A stretch of DNA of 64,000 nt from Prinia subflava (taxonomy: Eukaryota > Chordata > Aves > Passeriformes > Cisticolidae): the NCBI RefSeq assembly GCF_021018805.1, contig NC_086249.1, positions 76,658,472 through 76,722,471 on the forward strand, in the 5' to 3' direction. This document shows, piece by piece, positions 36,701 through 44,408 of this stretch (position 1 is the first letter of the stretch; every line of letters begins with the position of its first letter). A model generated the notes under the pieces. The model had not been told where the DNA came from, did not search any database, and saw only the letters and a list, made by a program, of their open reading frames with translations. The position numbers and the translations under genes are program-made.

Positions 36701-39700
36701 AAATTTACAGTCTTCCTTTAGTCTTCTGTCTGCTTATTTATGCCTTTGAAGGGAGGGTAAACTTTTGGGATGTCCAAACACAGACCTTGTTGCTGGGTCC
36801 AGGTAAGTATTTAGTGTGCTGCTGCTAGTAGACACGGTGGCTAGAAGTCAGTGGCAAAACCCATTCATCTGCCAGAGGAAGAGACTTAAGTGGTTGAGGT
36901 TAGAAGGCATAGGCTCTAAAAAATGTGGGTTTTTGACTTCTCAAAAAGCAATAAATTGGCTTTGCTGCTCTTGCATCCTGTTTTGTACCCAGGCCTAAAG
37001 AGTGTTCAGGATCTCTTCCAGCTCATGGTTTTAGGTGTCAGCTCTTGTCACTGATCCTCAGGCAGCCAAAGGCATTACCACAATGTAGGCCATGTGTTTG
37101 CTCAGCCTTGCCAGCAGAAAGTGATGTGGAAAGTGTAGTGCTGGGGAAAGTGATGTGTAGTCTGCAGAGAAATATTACCAGCTCTGAAGGTGGGCATCTG
37201 CTCAGTTTTATATGATCATCTTCCTGAAAAATCCTCAGGTCTAGTTCGGTTTAGGCTTTTCTAATGCCAGAAACAGTCAGTGTCTCTCAGGCTGTCTGTG
37301 GTTTACACTGCAGCTCTGTTACTTGGGACCTATCACTATGGCTGTTGCATCTTTTTGGCAGCTCGTGAACTGAAGGATTTTGTACCGTGAGGCATAAATA
37401 GCAAGAGAACTAAAACTTGCTTTATTCTCTCCTGTTTTGTTTTTTTTTTCTAAAGGATGAACTAATACATGAACTTAAGCAAACACTGAATGCAATCAAG
37501 TTGGAAGAGAAAGGTGTTTATGTCCAGGCTTCTACTTTAGGCTCTTTAGAGGCATTACTTGAATTTCTTAAAACATCAGAAGTGCCAGTAAGTACCACTG
37601 TGCTTTATCTGATGCCATTGATTCTGTGTTTAGTCAGTAAATGTTTCCTTTTGACTCAAAAAGATTAATGACTTGATTTTTGTGGCTTTCTTCACCAGTA
37701 TTCAGGAATTAATATAGGTCCTGTCCATAAGAAAGATGTGATGAAGGCATCAGTGATGCTGGAGCACGACCCACAGTAAGTGCCTCTGCTGCCCTGCTCA
37801 GCGCGCTGCGGTGCCGCGGCCGGGCCGAGGCTGCGGTCTGCTGTGAACTGTTGTGCCGCTGCTCCCGCAGGTTCGCCGTCATCCTGGCATTTGACGTGAG
37901 GATCGAGCGCGACGCGCAGGAGATGGCCGACAGCCTAGGAGTTCGCATTTTCAGTGCTGAAATAATTTATCACTTGTTTGATGCCTTCACAAAGTACAGA
38001 CAAGACTACAAAAAACAGAAACAAGAGGAATTCAAGTAAGGACAAGCGGTTGTATTCTGGATGCTTCCCTAAGAAGTGTCTCTCCTATTTCAGTATAAAT
38101 GAAGCTGTATTCTACTACTTGTTTCCTTACTACTTAGCAAGCAGCTCTGATGGAAAGGGAGGAGAGGAGAACAATGGTAGGACAATAAATTGATAGTTTG
38201 TGAGAATTCAGTGCTCCAGTCTACTTGTTTGATCTGGATTAGGCCTAGTAGGGTGAGAGCTGTGAAAGCTGTGCAGCAGATGCGAGATTCAGCTACAACT
38301 GTTGTGTAATATGGAGTGTTTTCGTTAAGGTTTGCTTTCTATGCTTGGCTTCTCTTCCTAGATTATGACAGATGGGTTTGTCTTGCAGAGTTAAAAAAAC
38401 AAAACTAAAAAGATTTGGATTCTGTTGTTTCATATACATGTGATTCAAGTGTAGATGGCTTAATTCTGACTGCAGTAACATGAATATGTAATCATTTAAG
38501 GATTTATAGGGACCCAAAATTAGTTTTTGGAATCATGTGTTGTTGGGTAGTCTTCAGTAGAATAAGGACAGTCAAAATAAATGAAAATGCATTTCATTCC
38601 ATATTGATCCCAACTTGAGTTTGTTTAGCTCAGCTTTTAAATGTATTTGTTCACTTGGCAAAAAAAAAAAATCTTGAAATTCTGGAGTTCAGGCAGCAAT
38701 ATTTCTATTCCTGTGTTCTTGTGAGGCTGTAATTACATGGTAGAATTACTGCTCCTTTGGTCTTGGTCTAAGTTGAGCGCTCAAGCCTGTCAAATTAAAA
38801 TCCATGCCAGGCATGCATGATTATTGCTCCTGTAGTTCTTGAAGATTAGGTAAGGACTAGAATTAGCAAGATGGAAAAGAGGTTTTTTCCTGCTTGATTT
38901 TTTCTCCAAGTAACTCTCCTAGAATGAATGCTGAAGAAGTGTTGGAGAAGGCAGAGCTGTTAATGTTACATCCACTGTTCCACTGTCTCTTTCAAAGTGT
39001 CTTTTCTTGTTGTCTTCCAGGCACATAGCAGTGTTTCCATGCAAGTTGAAAATACTCCCTCAGTTCATTTTCAACTCTCGTGACCCAATAGTGATGGGTG
39101 TCGTGGTGGAGGCCGGCCAGGTGAAGCAGGGGACTCCCATGTGTGTGCCTAGCAAAAATGTAAGTAAGGGCCTCTTCCCACAGCATCTTTGATCCAGCTG
39201 GTAGTTCCTGGGATGATGCACCTGGAGTGCTTGCATGCCTTTTCTCAGGGGACAGATTGCTGGTAGGAGATGAGGGTCAGACTTGCAGATCAAATCTTTC
39301 TTCTGGTGCTCAAATACCTCACTGCTCTCTGCCAGAAGAGCTGAGCCCTGGAGCGGGGCACAGGAAGGGTGGCTGGAGGGCAGCTGCCAGTTCTGTGCTG
39401 TGCTATTGAGTATCAGGCACAATCGTCATGCCTGGTAGCTAAAAAAGGGGAGAACAACTCTTGACATGTTAAGGGATAACCAGTTGATCTGGCAGATGAG
39501 CTGTGGGAGGTGGGTGTCCCTGCCCTTTCCAGGACAGAGCACTTGCTGTGCTGCACATTTTGCTTGCCTGTCCTGAGGCGGGAGCTTGGCCAGTGCTGCA
39601 CTTCCTGCAGCAAGTCTGTGCCTACAAACAGGAGTGTAGAGAAAGGGATGTTCCACAGAGGCTTGGTGCATGTGTTACAGCTGCTTCATTGTATTGCAGT

Positions 39701-40749
39701 TTGTTGAAATTGGAATAGTTACAAGTATTGAAATAAACCACAAACCAGTGGATGTTGCAAAGAAAGGCCAAGAAGTGTGTGTTAAAATAGAACCCATTCC
39801 TGGGGAATCACCTAAAATGTACGGACGACATTTTGAAGCAACAGATATCCTGGTCAGCAAGGTAAGAGCAATCTGCATTTGTGGAGAGGGCTTAGGCCAG
39901 AGTGGCAGCCTGCTTCAAACAGAAATGTAGCATGACGCCTCAAAAACAGGGGAGAAGCCTTGTGTCACAGACTGACACTCGGGAGGGTGCTTGTGGGGCA
40001 TTGTGCAGGTGAGGTCTCTGCAGCTGTGGTTTGAGGTCTGTAGTGGTGCCCCTGCAGAGGCCCAAAGGAAGGAGGTGCTGTGGCTGCAAAGACCTGAGAG
40101 GGAAAAATGCCACACTCACTATTTGCCAGCTCATTGTACACAGGGCTCAGCAGTCCCCTAGGGCACCAAGCCTGTGCTTGAAATTTCACAATAAATAGCA
40201 ATCCTCCAGTTGCTCTGACTGCAGGGCACTGGGCTTGAAGGGGGAGATGATCCCTTGCTCCATCTTTTGCTGTTGGAAGTAGAGCCACAGCTCTCCACCT
40301 TCCCAACTGCTTTAGTGGCCATGTCATAGGACACCTCCTGCCACACACGGGCCAGGGGCACATGGGCGAGTAGGGCCTGGGGTGGGGACGGGGGGTGCTG
40401 CTGCTCCTGAAGGAGCCTGGTGGAAGCAGGAGGCCTCTCCAGTTCTTGCCTCACTGCAGACGATGTGGGATGGTTGAATGAAGGGAAACAGTAAGATGGG
40501 TCATACAGCTGATCAGCAAACAGGGGCTTGGAATGAGTTTAGCTGGTGTGCCAACTGCCCTTTCTTCACAACAACGGTTTCCAATGTGCTGAAAGCCGCC
40601 TTTAATTCCTGTTTCTGACGGGTTTGTCTCGTGTGTTACAGATCAGCCGTCAGTCCATCGATGCTCTGAAGGACTGGTTCAGGGATGAGATGCAGAAGTC
40701 TGACTGGCAGCTTATAGTAGAACTGAAGAAAGTGTTTGAAATCATCTAG
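6504..40749 (+). CDS. EIF5B: EIF5B, eukaryotic translation initiation factor 5B (complete, 24 coding exons)
   Basis: eIF5B is the IF2-type ribosome-dependent GTPase that joins the 60S subunit to the 48S complex and leaves after GTP hydrolysis. The 24 exons given below join in phase to 3,654 nt: 1,217 residues plus TAG. I recall 1,220 for human. Residues 1-611 are a low-complexity, K/E/D-rich N-terminal region. The G domain follows with GHVDTGKT (635-642), switch I Thr662 in GGITQQ, DTPGH (699-703, with the catalytic-type His703), NKID (753-756) and SAHTG (821-825). Then come beta-barrel domain II, alpha/beta domain III, the long connecting helix and C-terminal barrel domain IV, which contacts eIF1A and Met-tRNAi. 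The ATG at 6504 gives [11 protein letters not shown], matching the vertebrate start. No frameshift or missing catalytic residue is seen. Confidence 0.98.
16810..16876. repeat. GTT/T-rich low-complexity tract
   Basis: Repeated GGTT units pass into G-interrupted T runs (GGTTGGTTGGTTG, then TTTTTTTGGGTTTTTTTG). It is a simple low-complexity intronic tract. Similar A/C-rich versions occur on the other strand near 22800-22860. Confidence 0.85.
16971..17017. repeat. (TTA)n/(TTG)n trinucleotide microsatellite
   Basis: About fifteen trinucleotide units: TTA repeats, interrupted by TTG units near the start, then TTA again. It is intronic in EIF5B and likely polymorphic in length. Confidence 0.9.
19415..19540 (+). 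CDS. EIF5B: EIF5B coding exon 2
   Basis: It completes Ser12 and encodes residues 13-53: [20 protein letters not shown], then a Lys-rich block ending KKKQDF. The [15 protein letters not shown] motif is near-identical to mammalian eIF5B. The acceptor is CATTTTAG and the donor GA followed by GTAAGT, splitting Asp54. Confidence 0.96.
19631..19718 (+). CDS. EIF5B: EIF5B coding exon 3
   Basis: It completes Asp54 and encodes [18 protein letters not shown] up to TGK83. The short acidic amphipathic helix is conserved in vertebrates. The acceptor is CTTCTTTTAG, and the donor AAAG followed by GTGAAC leaves phase 0. Intron 2 before it is only 90 bp. Confidence 0.96.
20094..20736 (+). CDS. EIF5B: EIF5B coding exon 4 (large N-terminal exon)
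   Basis: At 643 nt this is the largest exon (residues 84-297 plus one base). It alternates Lys-rich and acidic/serine blocks ([27 protein letters not shown]) and ends in a long charged helix starting [18 protein letters not shown]. The first half diverges from mammals while the [16 protein letters not shown] block is invariant, as expected for a disordered regulatory region. The acceptor is TTAATTACCAG and the donor GAAG followed by GTGTGT. Confidence 0.94.
21202..21428 (+). CDS. EIF5B: EIF5B coding exon 5
   Basis: Residues 298-373: [20 protein letters not shown], then [20 protein letters not shown] and an E/R-rich helix ending AKRKEE. It is an almost invariant vertebrate block predicted to be a single charged alpha-helix. 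The acceptor is TTTTCTGTAG and the donor GAG followed by GTACTG, phase 0. Confidence 0.96.
21625..21775 (+). CDS. EIF5B: EIF5B coding exon 6
   Basis: Residues 374-423 plus one base. It continues the charged helix ([20 protein letters not shown]) into [20 protein letters not shown] and ATLKLLQAQ. The acceptor is TTTTTCTAG and the donor CAGG followed by GTAAGC. Confidence 0.96.
23364..23459 (+). CDS. EIF5B: EIF5B coding exon 7
   Basis: Residues 424-455 plus one base: [20 protein letters not shown] followed by K/Q-rich sequence ([12 protein letters not shown]). [17 protein letters not shown] is conserved in vertebrates; the glutamine run differs. The acceptor is GTTTTGCAG and the donor GAAG followed by GTATGG. 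Confidence 0.95.
24377..24463 (+). CDS. EIF5B: EIF5B coding exon 8 (divergent)
   Basis: Residues 456-484 plus one base: [20 protein letters not shown] then EEAPLPVDP. The least conserved exon of the gene; placement rests on splice sites (acceptor CAATTCCAG, donor CCAG followed by the weak GTTGGT), correct phase on both sides and a loose match to the acidic EKEETPPPVEP segment of mammals. Confidence 0.85.
25875..25958 (+). CDS. EIF5B: EIF5B coding exon 9
   Basis: Residues 485-512 plus one base. The acidic stretch [20 protein letters not shown] is followed by VSDEDGEK. [12 protein letters not shown] is a conserved vertebrate motif. The acceptor is TTGGTTTCAG and the donor AAAG followed by GTGGGC. 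Confidence 0.95.
26455..26835 (+). mobile_element. CR1-type LINE 3' fragment in EIF5B intron 9
   Basis: About 380 bp matching, from memory, the 3' part of avian CR1 elements. It opens GGAGAGGCTGAAAGAATTGG, passes CACTGGAACAGGTTGTCCAG and GTGTTCAAGGCCAGGTTGG, then the near-terminal GTGTCCCTGCCCTTGGCAGG. It is 5'-truncated, as is usual for CR1, with no open frame, and lies in the same orientation as EIF5B. Mutations throughout suggest an old copy. Confidence 0.92.
28138..28433 (+). CDS. EIF5B: EIF5B coding exon 10 (polyacidic, tandem acceptor)
   Basis: Residues 513-611. After [16 protein letters not shown] comes a run dominated by Glu and Asp, then serine/acidic repeats and the conserved [20 protein letters not shown], ending AKRRIE. 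The acceptor is a TAGCAG tandem (NAGNAG): start 28138 gives KAES, aligning with mammalian KVEG, while start 28141 would drop one residue. The donor is GAG followed by GTATTA. The polyacidic run is a low-complexity coding repeat and may vary in length. Confidence 0.95.
29052..29159 (+). CDS. EIF5B: EIF5B coding exon 11 (G1/P-loop)
   Basis: Residues 612-647: [20 protein letters not shown], then [24 protein letters not shown] is the P-loop that binds the nucleotide phosphates and marks the start of the G domain. The acceptor is TTTTACACAG and the donor AAG followed by GTAAGG; both phases are 0. Confidence 0.98.
29305..29415 (+). CDS. EIF5B: EIF5B coding exon 12 (switch I)
   Basis: Residues 648-684: [20 protein letters not shown] then [27 protein letters not shown] holds the switch I threonine (Thr662) that coordinates Mg2+ in GTP-bound IF2/eIF5B. 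Near-identical to mammals. The acceptor is TTGTCTTTAG and the donor AAT followed by GTAAGT. Confidence 0.98.
30271..30338 (+). CDS. EIF5B: EIF5B coding exon 13 (switch II, DTPGH)
   Basis: Residues 685-706 plus two bases: [20 protein letters not shown] then SF. DTPGH is the G3 motif; His703 corresponds to the histidine needed for GTP hydrolysis in the family. The acceptor (TTTTGAAATGTTAG) has a poor pyrimidine tract. The donor TTTCAG followed by GTAATG splits Ser707. Confidence 0.97.
31478..31619 (+). CDS. EIF5B: EIF5B coding exon 14
   Basis: It completes Ser707 and encodes residues 708-754: [47 protein letters not shown]. It ends in the middle of the G4 guanine-specificity motif (NK, with ID in the next exon). 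The acceptor is TAATGTCACAG and the donor AAG followed by GTAGGG. Confidence 0.98.
33163..33294 (+). CDS. EIF5B: EIF5B coding exon 15
   Basis: Residues 755-798: [44 protein letters not shown]. It completes NKID and includes the eIF5B-specific insert after G4. The acceptor is TGTATTTTCAAG and the donor CAG followed by GTGGGT. Both phases are 0. Confidence 0.98.
33738..33789. other. Imperfect intronic hairpin in EIF5B intron 15
   Basis: GGAAGC (33739-33744) and ATGGGATAATT (33748-33758) pair exactly with AATTATCCCAT (33769-33779) and GCTTCC (33783-33788). They leave a 3x3 internal loop and a 10-nt terminal loop; a further T-A pair extends the base. The result is a stem of about 20 positions in a 52-nt element with miRNA-precursor-like proportions, although shorter than a typical pre-miRNA. 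I do not recognise it as a known family. It could equally be a worn inverted-repeat element. Confidence 0.7.
33955..34137 (+). CDS. EIF5B: EIF5B coding exon 16 (G5)
   Basis: Residues 799-859: [40 protein letters not shown] and a helix ending AQVME. SAHTG (821-825) is the G5 motif and the end of the G domain approaches. The acceptor is ATCCTGTTCCAG and the donor GAG followed by GTAATA. Confidence 0.98.
34264..34425 (+). CDS. EIF5B: EIF5B coding exon 17 (domain II)
   Basis: Residues 860-913: [54 protein letters not shown]. It is the beta-barrel domain II characteristic of translational GTPases. The acceptor is CTTTCATTCAG and the donor AAG followed by GTACTG. Intron 16 before it is 126 bp. Confidence 0.98.
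34651..34707. repeat. 29-bp tandem duplication with nearby inverted copy
   Basis: TTTAATAAGGGATTCAT and a following AAGGGATCG are repeated head to tail (copies at 34651-34679 and 34680-34707, differing by a few bases). An inverted copy of the core, CCCTTATTAAA, lies at 34730-34740 and could pair with either repeat. Intronic, with no coding role. Confidence 0.85.
36029..36160 (+). CDS. EIF5B: EIF5B coding exon 18
   Basis: Residues 914-957: [44 protein letters not shown]. End of domain II leading to domain III. The acceptor is TCTCTTTTTCAG and the donor AAG followed by GTGAGG. Confidence 0.98.
37456..37587 (+). CDS. EIF5B: EIF5B coding exon 19 (domain III start)
   Basis: Residues 958-1001: [62 protein letters not shown] is the core of the alpha/beta/alpha domain III. 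The acceptor is TTTTTTTCTAAAG and the donor CCA followed by GTAAGT. Confidence 0.98.
37699..37775 (+). CDS. EIF5B: EIF5B coding exon 20
   Basis: Residues 1002-1026 plus two bases of Gln1027: [20 protein letters not shown] then LEHDP. The donor CA followed by GTAAGT splits Gln; the following intron is only 95 bp and GC-rich. The acceptor is TTTCTTCACCAG. Confidence 0.98.
37871..38035 (+). CDS. EIF5B: EIF5B coding exon 21
   Basis: It completes Gln1027 and encodes residues 1028-1081: [54 protein letters not shown]. It spans the end of domain III and the long helix to domain IV. The first 70 bases are strikingly CpG-rich relative to all neighbouring exons. The acceptor is TGCTCCCGCAG and the donor AA followed by GTAAGG. 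Confidence 0.98.
39021..39159 (+). CDS. EIF5B: EIF5B coding exon 22 (domain IV)
   Basis: It completes Lys1082 and encodes up to residue 1128: [46 protein letters not shown]. First strands of the C-terminal beta-barrel, which in the family contacts eIF1A and the acceptor end of Met-tRNAi. The acceptor is TTGTCTTCCAG and the donor AAT followed by GTAAGT. Confidence 0.98.
39700..39861 (+). CDS. EIF5B: EIF5B coding exon 23
   Basis: Residues 1129-1182: [54 protein letters not shown]. Continues the domain IV barrel and is strongly conserved. The acceptor is TTGTATTGCAG and the donor AAG followed by GTAAGA. Confidence 0.98.
40642..40749 (+). CDS. EIF5B: EIF5B coding exon 24 and stop
   Basis: Residues 1183-1217: [20 protein letters not shown] then [15 protein letters not shown] and TAG at 40747-40749. 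The two C-terminal helices ending in FEII are where eIF1A binds in orthologues, and the C-terminus is unchanged. The acceptor is GTGTGTTACAG. Confidence 0.98.
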   Translation: MSRQSIDALKDWFRDEMQKSDWQLIVELKKVFEII

Positions 40750-40777
40750 ATAACTTTCACAGCAATGGGGAGGCAGG

Positions 40778-40783
40778 AATAAA
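40778..40783 (+). terminator. EIF5B: Proximal AATAAA in EIF5B 3'UTR
   Basis: A canonical AATAAA 29 nt after the stop codon. Use here would give a tiny 3'UTR. Conservation of sequence beyond it argues that it is at most an alternative site. Confidence 0.4.
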
Positions 40784-41057
40784 TGCACTCTTCCTGTTCT
40801 AAAAAAGTTACCAACAAAGTCCTATATTGAAGACAGTGTTGGATATATGTTTGGGAGGAAAATATGTGGATAAAATGTTTTCCATGAGAAACCAAGAAAT
40901 TTACACTGGTTTGACAGTGGTCAATTTACATGTTCCCATGGTTCCAATGTGCCTGTTCACCTCTCCTACTACCCTTCCTACTACTGGCTGCTGTTTTAAA
41001 GTTTGCCCTTCCCTCTCTTACACCTTTCTTCCACCCTTTTTCCCTCCTTCTCTCCAA

Positions 41058-41063
41058 AATAAA
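41058..41063 (+). terminator. EIF5B: Middle AATAAA poly(A) signal of EIF5B
   Basis: A canonical AATAAA about 310 nt after the stop, followed by a T-rich stretch. A plausible alternative polyadenylation signal. Confidence 0.55.
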
Positions 41064-41401
41064 ATTGAATTTTTATTACAGAACTAAAGCTCTTTCACTT
41101 TTATACTGATGAGAGCAGTACTGCAGTATTTGATTAACCAAGCTTCTGCAGACTTTGATTCTTGGGACATTTTTGATGTAAGAAATACTTCTTTATTTAT
41201 GCATACCTCTTTCTTTGACTTTCTTTTCCAACATTCTTCTGCTTTGTGCCTATAGAGTTCTTTTTTAAATAGAAAATTAGGCAGTTGGATATCTCTGTAT
41301 TTGCTTTGTGTGAACCAATGTTGTAAAGCATAGCTGCCCACCTTTTACTGCTTGTACAGTTCATGGAAGTCACCCTGTAATCATTATAATGCAGAGCCAC
41401 A

Positions 41402-41407
41402 AATAAA
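41402..41407 (+). terminator. EIF5B: Distal AATAAA poly(A) signal of EIF5B
   Basis: A canonical hexamer at the end of the conserved 3'UTR, with T/GT-rich sequence (TTTGTTTTACAGTTTGCTTC) 20-40 nt downstream. It is the most likely main transcript end. Confidence 0.7.
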
Positions 41408-41430
41408 GGAGATGGACATAGCAGCCCATT

Positions 41431-44284
41431 TGTTTTACAGTTTGCTTCAGTAATCAGAGTTTCACTCCTGGGCTGTGGCAAATGTGGAAAGGCCAGGCAG
41501 GGCCCTCTTGTCTCCCTCTGCTTGGCAAGACTGTGGAGGCTGTTCCAGGAAAGGCGTTTCCTCCTCTGAACGCACGTCCTGTGTGCTCACGGTGGCGATG
41601 GCAGCGCTCCCGAGGCACGGGAGGGGCAGGCAGGTGTTGAGCACGGCCCAGCTCCCGGAGGACGCCAGAGCTGGCATCTCTTCTCCAGCTGCTGCTCGGG
41701 CTGTGAGCGCTGCACACAGCTGGGACCGGGGATGCTGCATCCCAGCTGCTGAGGCACCTGCCAGAGTGGGACTGAACTGGCTCCAGCGTGTGTCTGTGAT
41801 GACCACGAGTCCATCTGCAATCCCGGCGTTTTCCTACCGCCTTCCCCTCTGCTCCCTGCCTGCGGTGACAGCTCAGTGTTCTCACTGAGCCTGTCTCTGG
41901 GTAACTCACAGCTCACGCTGATGGGAGCAGAACAGTCTTCAAAGCACAAGCTGAAACCAACTCGACGATCCTTTATGCAGCTGAGATCTTTAGCATTTAA
42001 GATACTTACAGGAGTTTAACACGCAACACAGTTTGATCAGATTTCCTTCTGTCACTTGGATTACTCTTTTTGTTGGAAAGATCTGAATGTTATGATTGAG
42101 ACTATGTGGACTCCATTACAAAGAAACATCTAATAACTCACCTCCTTTGCAAATAGAATTTAATTTTCTGGATTTTTTTTTTGTTAGACTTCAAACTTGC
42201 CATTGAAAAGGACCTTTCACTATGGTGTGTAGTGCAACTCCCCATCTGTGGGTGAACAGAATGATCAGAGGGAAGAGACTGCATTTAATTGTTAAAATTT
42301 TTTTTGCAAACTATGCAATCATGAAAACTACACTAATAAAAAGTTCTTACGAACACAGATGTCAAAGAGTGTGGTCAGTGCATTCTTCTTTGTTTCCTCA
42401 AATGCGTAAGGGTGTTCTTCCACAGGTAAAAAACTCCAGGAAACTCCTGCTCCTTTGGCAGGCTCCTGTTGTGGGATTTAAAATAACCTGACAATTAATG
42501 CTGAGTCCTTTTAAAGATGCCAATTTTACATCTGTCTGAACACAGTTCCAAAACCAGGGCTGTACCTGAAACCTGACTGGTAAAATGCCTGCTTGAGTAT
42601 CAGCAATACCTGAGCATTGATGTGCTGGTTTTCCTAAACAGGAACCAAAGGGGCTCCAAAAGACCCAACCTAGAAACTAATGGAACCTTCAGAGCTCTTG
42701 ATTCCACGTCCATCTCTGGACACGAATCGCTCACACGGCTCAGACTCCCCCAGCCTCCGCACGGTCCCCACTGTCTCAGTGCTCATGCTGTGGGCAAAGC
42801 TCCACTCCCCTGGGCACCGCTGGGGCCGTGTTTGTGTGGCTCTGTCTCTCTGTGTCTCTCACACCGAGGGGCCCAGTGCTGGCCCAGCGCTGCAGGTGCC
42901 TCAGCAGTGCTGAGCAGGGAGAACAGAAGGAGCTCCTGCTGTGACCCCTGGGACCAGAACCTGGCAGCTCTTTGTGCTGAACTGCACCGGGCACTGCTGG
43001 GTCCCTGGAGCAGCACCACCCCTCAACAAACGCACTGAGGCTGCACCACCCCCTGGCCCAGCTCCTTTACAAAGGTGATGCACAGGACTGGAGCTGGCCC
43101 CTAACAGGACTTTGTTCCACTGGCCACCACGCGCAGGGCCTGCCTGCCCCCAGTTTTCAATAAACGTCTCTTTCTCCAGCCCGTCCCTGAGGATGGTACA
43201 GGAGATTTAACAAAAAGCCTTAGTGAAGTCAAGGGAAGTGCCATCTCCTCCCCTCCCTCATCCATCACCTGGCTGTAGAGGTTAGTACCTCTCCTGGTGC
43301 CACAACCCAAAGCTAAACCCTGCTGCCACTGCTGTGAGCTGTGCTGCAGACAGGGACGTGAGCACACAGCTGTCTCTGCCCCAGCTCCAGAGGCAGCTGC
43401 AGCTGCTCTCCCTGCAGCAGCTCCTGCCCTGCGCTGGGCGAGGTGCTTCCATCTAAGCTGGTGGTGCAAGTACTGCTCCAGGGTTAGCTCCAGCTTGCAT
43501 TCCTGCTCTCAGTGCTATGCCCAGCATTATGGGGATACTTCTCACCTCCCCCGTGATTTCTTCAGAAGAGATTTTTCTTACCAGCTTGGTTTTTGTCAAG
43601 TTCTTCATGCTCCAGGTCCCTGAACAGCCTTGTTCAACATTCAAAGTATACCTGTGTGAGGCTGGTGCACACCTGCAAAAAGCAGACTCGCCCGAAACAT
43701 GAACTGCAGGGATGCGAGCACACCCTCAAGCAAGGACACAGCGATGGGACGGTTCATTTTGTCTCTGCTGCTCCCTACAGCCTATTTTGGTTTGCTGCAC
43801 AAAGGACATGGATGCCCCAGGCTGGGGAGAACGGTGGTGTTTTGCAGATGCCTCTCTCTTGAGTAGGAGCAATGCAGAGGGCAGATGCAGGCTTGACCAG
43901 TGCTCTGTGTTGGCCACTCCCCTCTCTTTACAGTGCTGCAGTGGGGGGACTTGCCTTCCTCCAGAAGCCCATGGGACACCCAAGGTCAGAGAGCACCCAG
44001 GCTGCAGCTGACCTCCTGTGTGCTTCAGGAGTGGCTGGGCCACCCGGGCTTTAATCTTTGAAGCATGAAACTGAAAATGAACTAATACTCCTCCCTCAGC
44101 CTAAAAATCTGTGATAAAGTTAGCAGAGAAGAAACAAAAAGTGGCCAGGTGCCTGTACAGCAGCAGCCTCCGTGTGTTGAGGCAGTGCCACGGTGTAGAA
44201 CTTTGTGAAATGAATCAAAGCTGCACCTTTAGTAAAAGGGGTTCACTATATTCAAACTGAAGCATCACAAAATAGAATCAGTAC
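41431..44284. other. Convergent EIF5B/REV1 intergenic region
   Basis: About 2.9 kb between the two 3' ends. It contains GC-rich blocks at roughly 41470-41900 and 42690-44060, separated by AT-rich DNA. The GC-rich blocks carry long open frames on both strands with no recognisable domains and no start or splice context. I regard them as non-genic. A CR1-like fragment accounts for part of the second block. Confidence 0.75.
43100..43300. mobile_element. Degraded CR1-family-like fragment
   Basis: The order of blocks GGACTTTGTTCCACTGGCCA, GGCCTGCCTG, CAGTTTTCAATAAACG, GAGGATGGTACAGGAGA, AAAAGCCTTAGTGAAGTCAA and CTCCCTCATCCATCACC follows a very common avian interspersed repeat that I associate with the 5' part of CR1 elements. 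It is heavily mutated. Family and orientation need a repeat-library search. Confidence 0.5.
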
Positions 44285-44303
44285 AAAAATATACATACAG
44301 TTC

Positions 44304-44309
44304 TTTATT
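44304..44309 (-). terminator. REV1: AATAAA poly(A) signal of REV1
   Basis: TTTATT on the plus strand reads AATAAA on the minus strand, 292 nt after the REV1 stop. Cleavage is expected near 44280-44295. Confidence 0.75.
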
Positions 44310-44408
44310 AAACAACTGTAAACACTTCACTGTAAAAATCCATAAAACTTTATAAACAAACATTTTGTAAATAGATTCTATACTACAATAAAAGAATTTT
44401 AACACAAT

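Larger units (their letters stand above)
34426..37455 (+). other. EIF5B: EIF5B introns 17-18 (non-coding parts)
   Basis: Intron 17 (34426-36028) carries the 29-bp tandem duplication and a somewhat GC-richer right third. Intron 18 (36161-37455) is plain. The open frames near 35600-36000 overlap on both strands and show no protein-like content. Confidence 0.85.
38036..40641 (+). other. EIF5B: EIF5B introns 21-23 (non-coding parts)
   Basis: Intron 21 (38036-39020), intron 22 (39160-39699) and intron 23 (39862-40641). Intron 23 and the right half of intron 22 are GC-richer than the rest of the gene and have long spurious frames on both strands. A decayed transposon is possible but I cannot name it. 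Confidence 0.8.
40750..41430 (+). other. EIF5B: EIF5B 3'UTR
   Basis: Follows the TAG. Segments such as AAAATGTTTTCCATGAGAAA and CTGGTTTGACAGTGGTCA, and a second block around 41085-41200 (AAAGCTCTTTC, CAGTACTGCAGTATTTGATT, AGAAATACTTCTTTATTTAT), agree with the human EIF5B 3'UTR as I remember it, so the transcript should reach the AATAAA at 41402. The exact cleavage site (about 41420-41430) is inferred. Confidence 0.8.

Noticed and set aside
41454..41949. Intergenic frames of up to 151 aa on both strands
   Set aside because: Several overlapping frames of similar length on opposite strands, no recognisable family, no promoter and no matching splice sites. Best explained by local GC content.
42622..43038. 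138-aa plus-strand frame in the intergenic region
   Set aside because: No recognisable protein; the region is GC-rich, next to a decayed CR1-like repeat, and opposite-strand frames are equally long.
43141..43166. AATAAA near 43161 as the end of an unknown plus-strand gene
   Set aside because: It falls inside the CR1-like fragment (TTTTCAATAAACG, a decayed form of a commoner repeat sequence), with no upstream gene.
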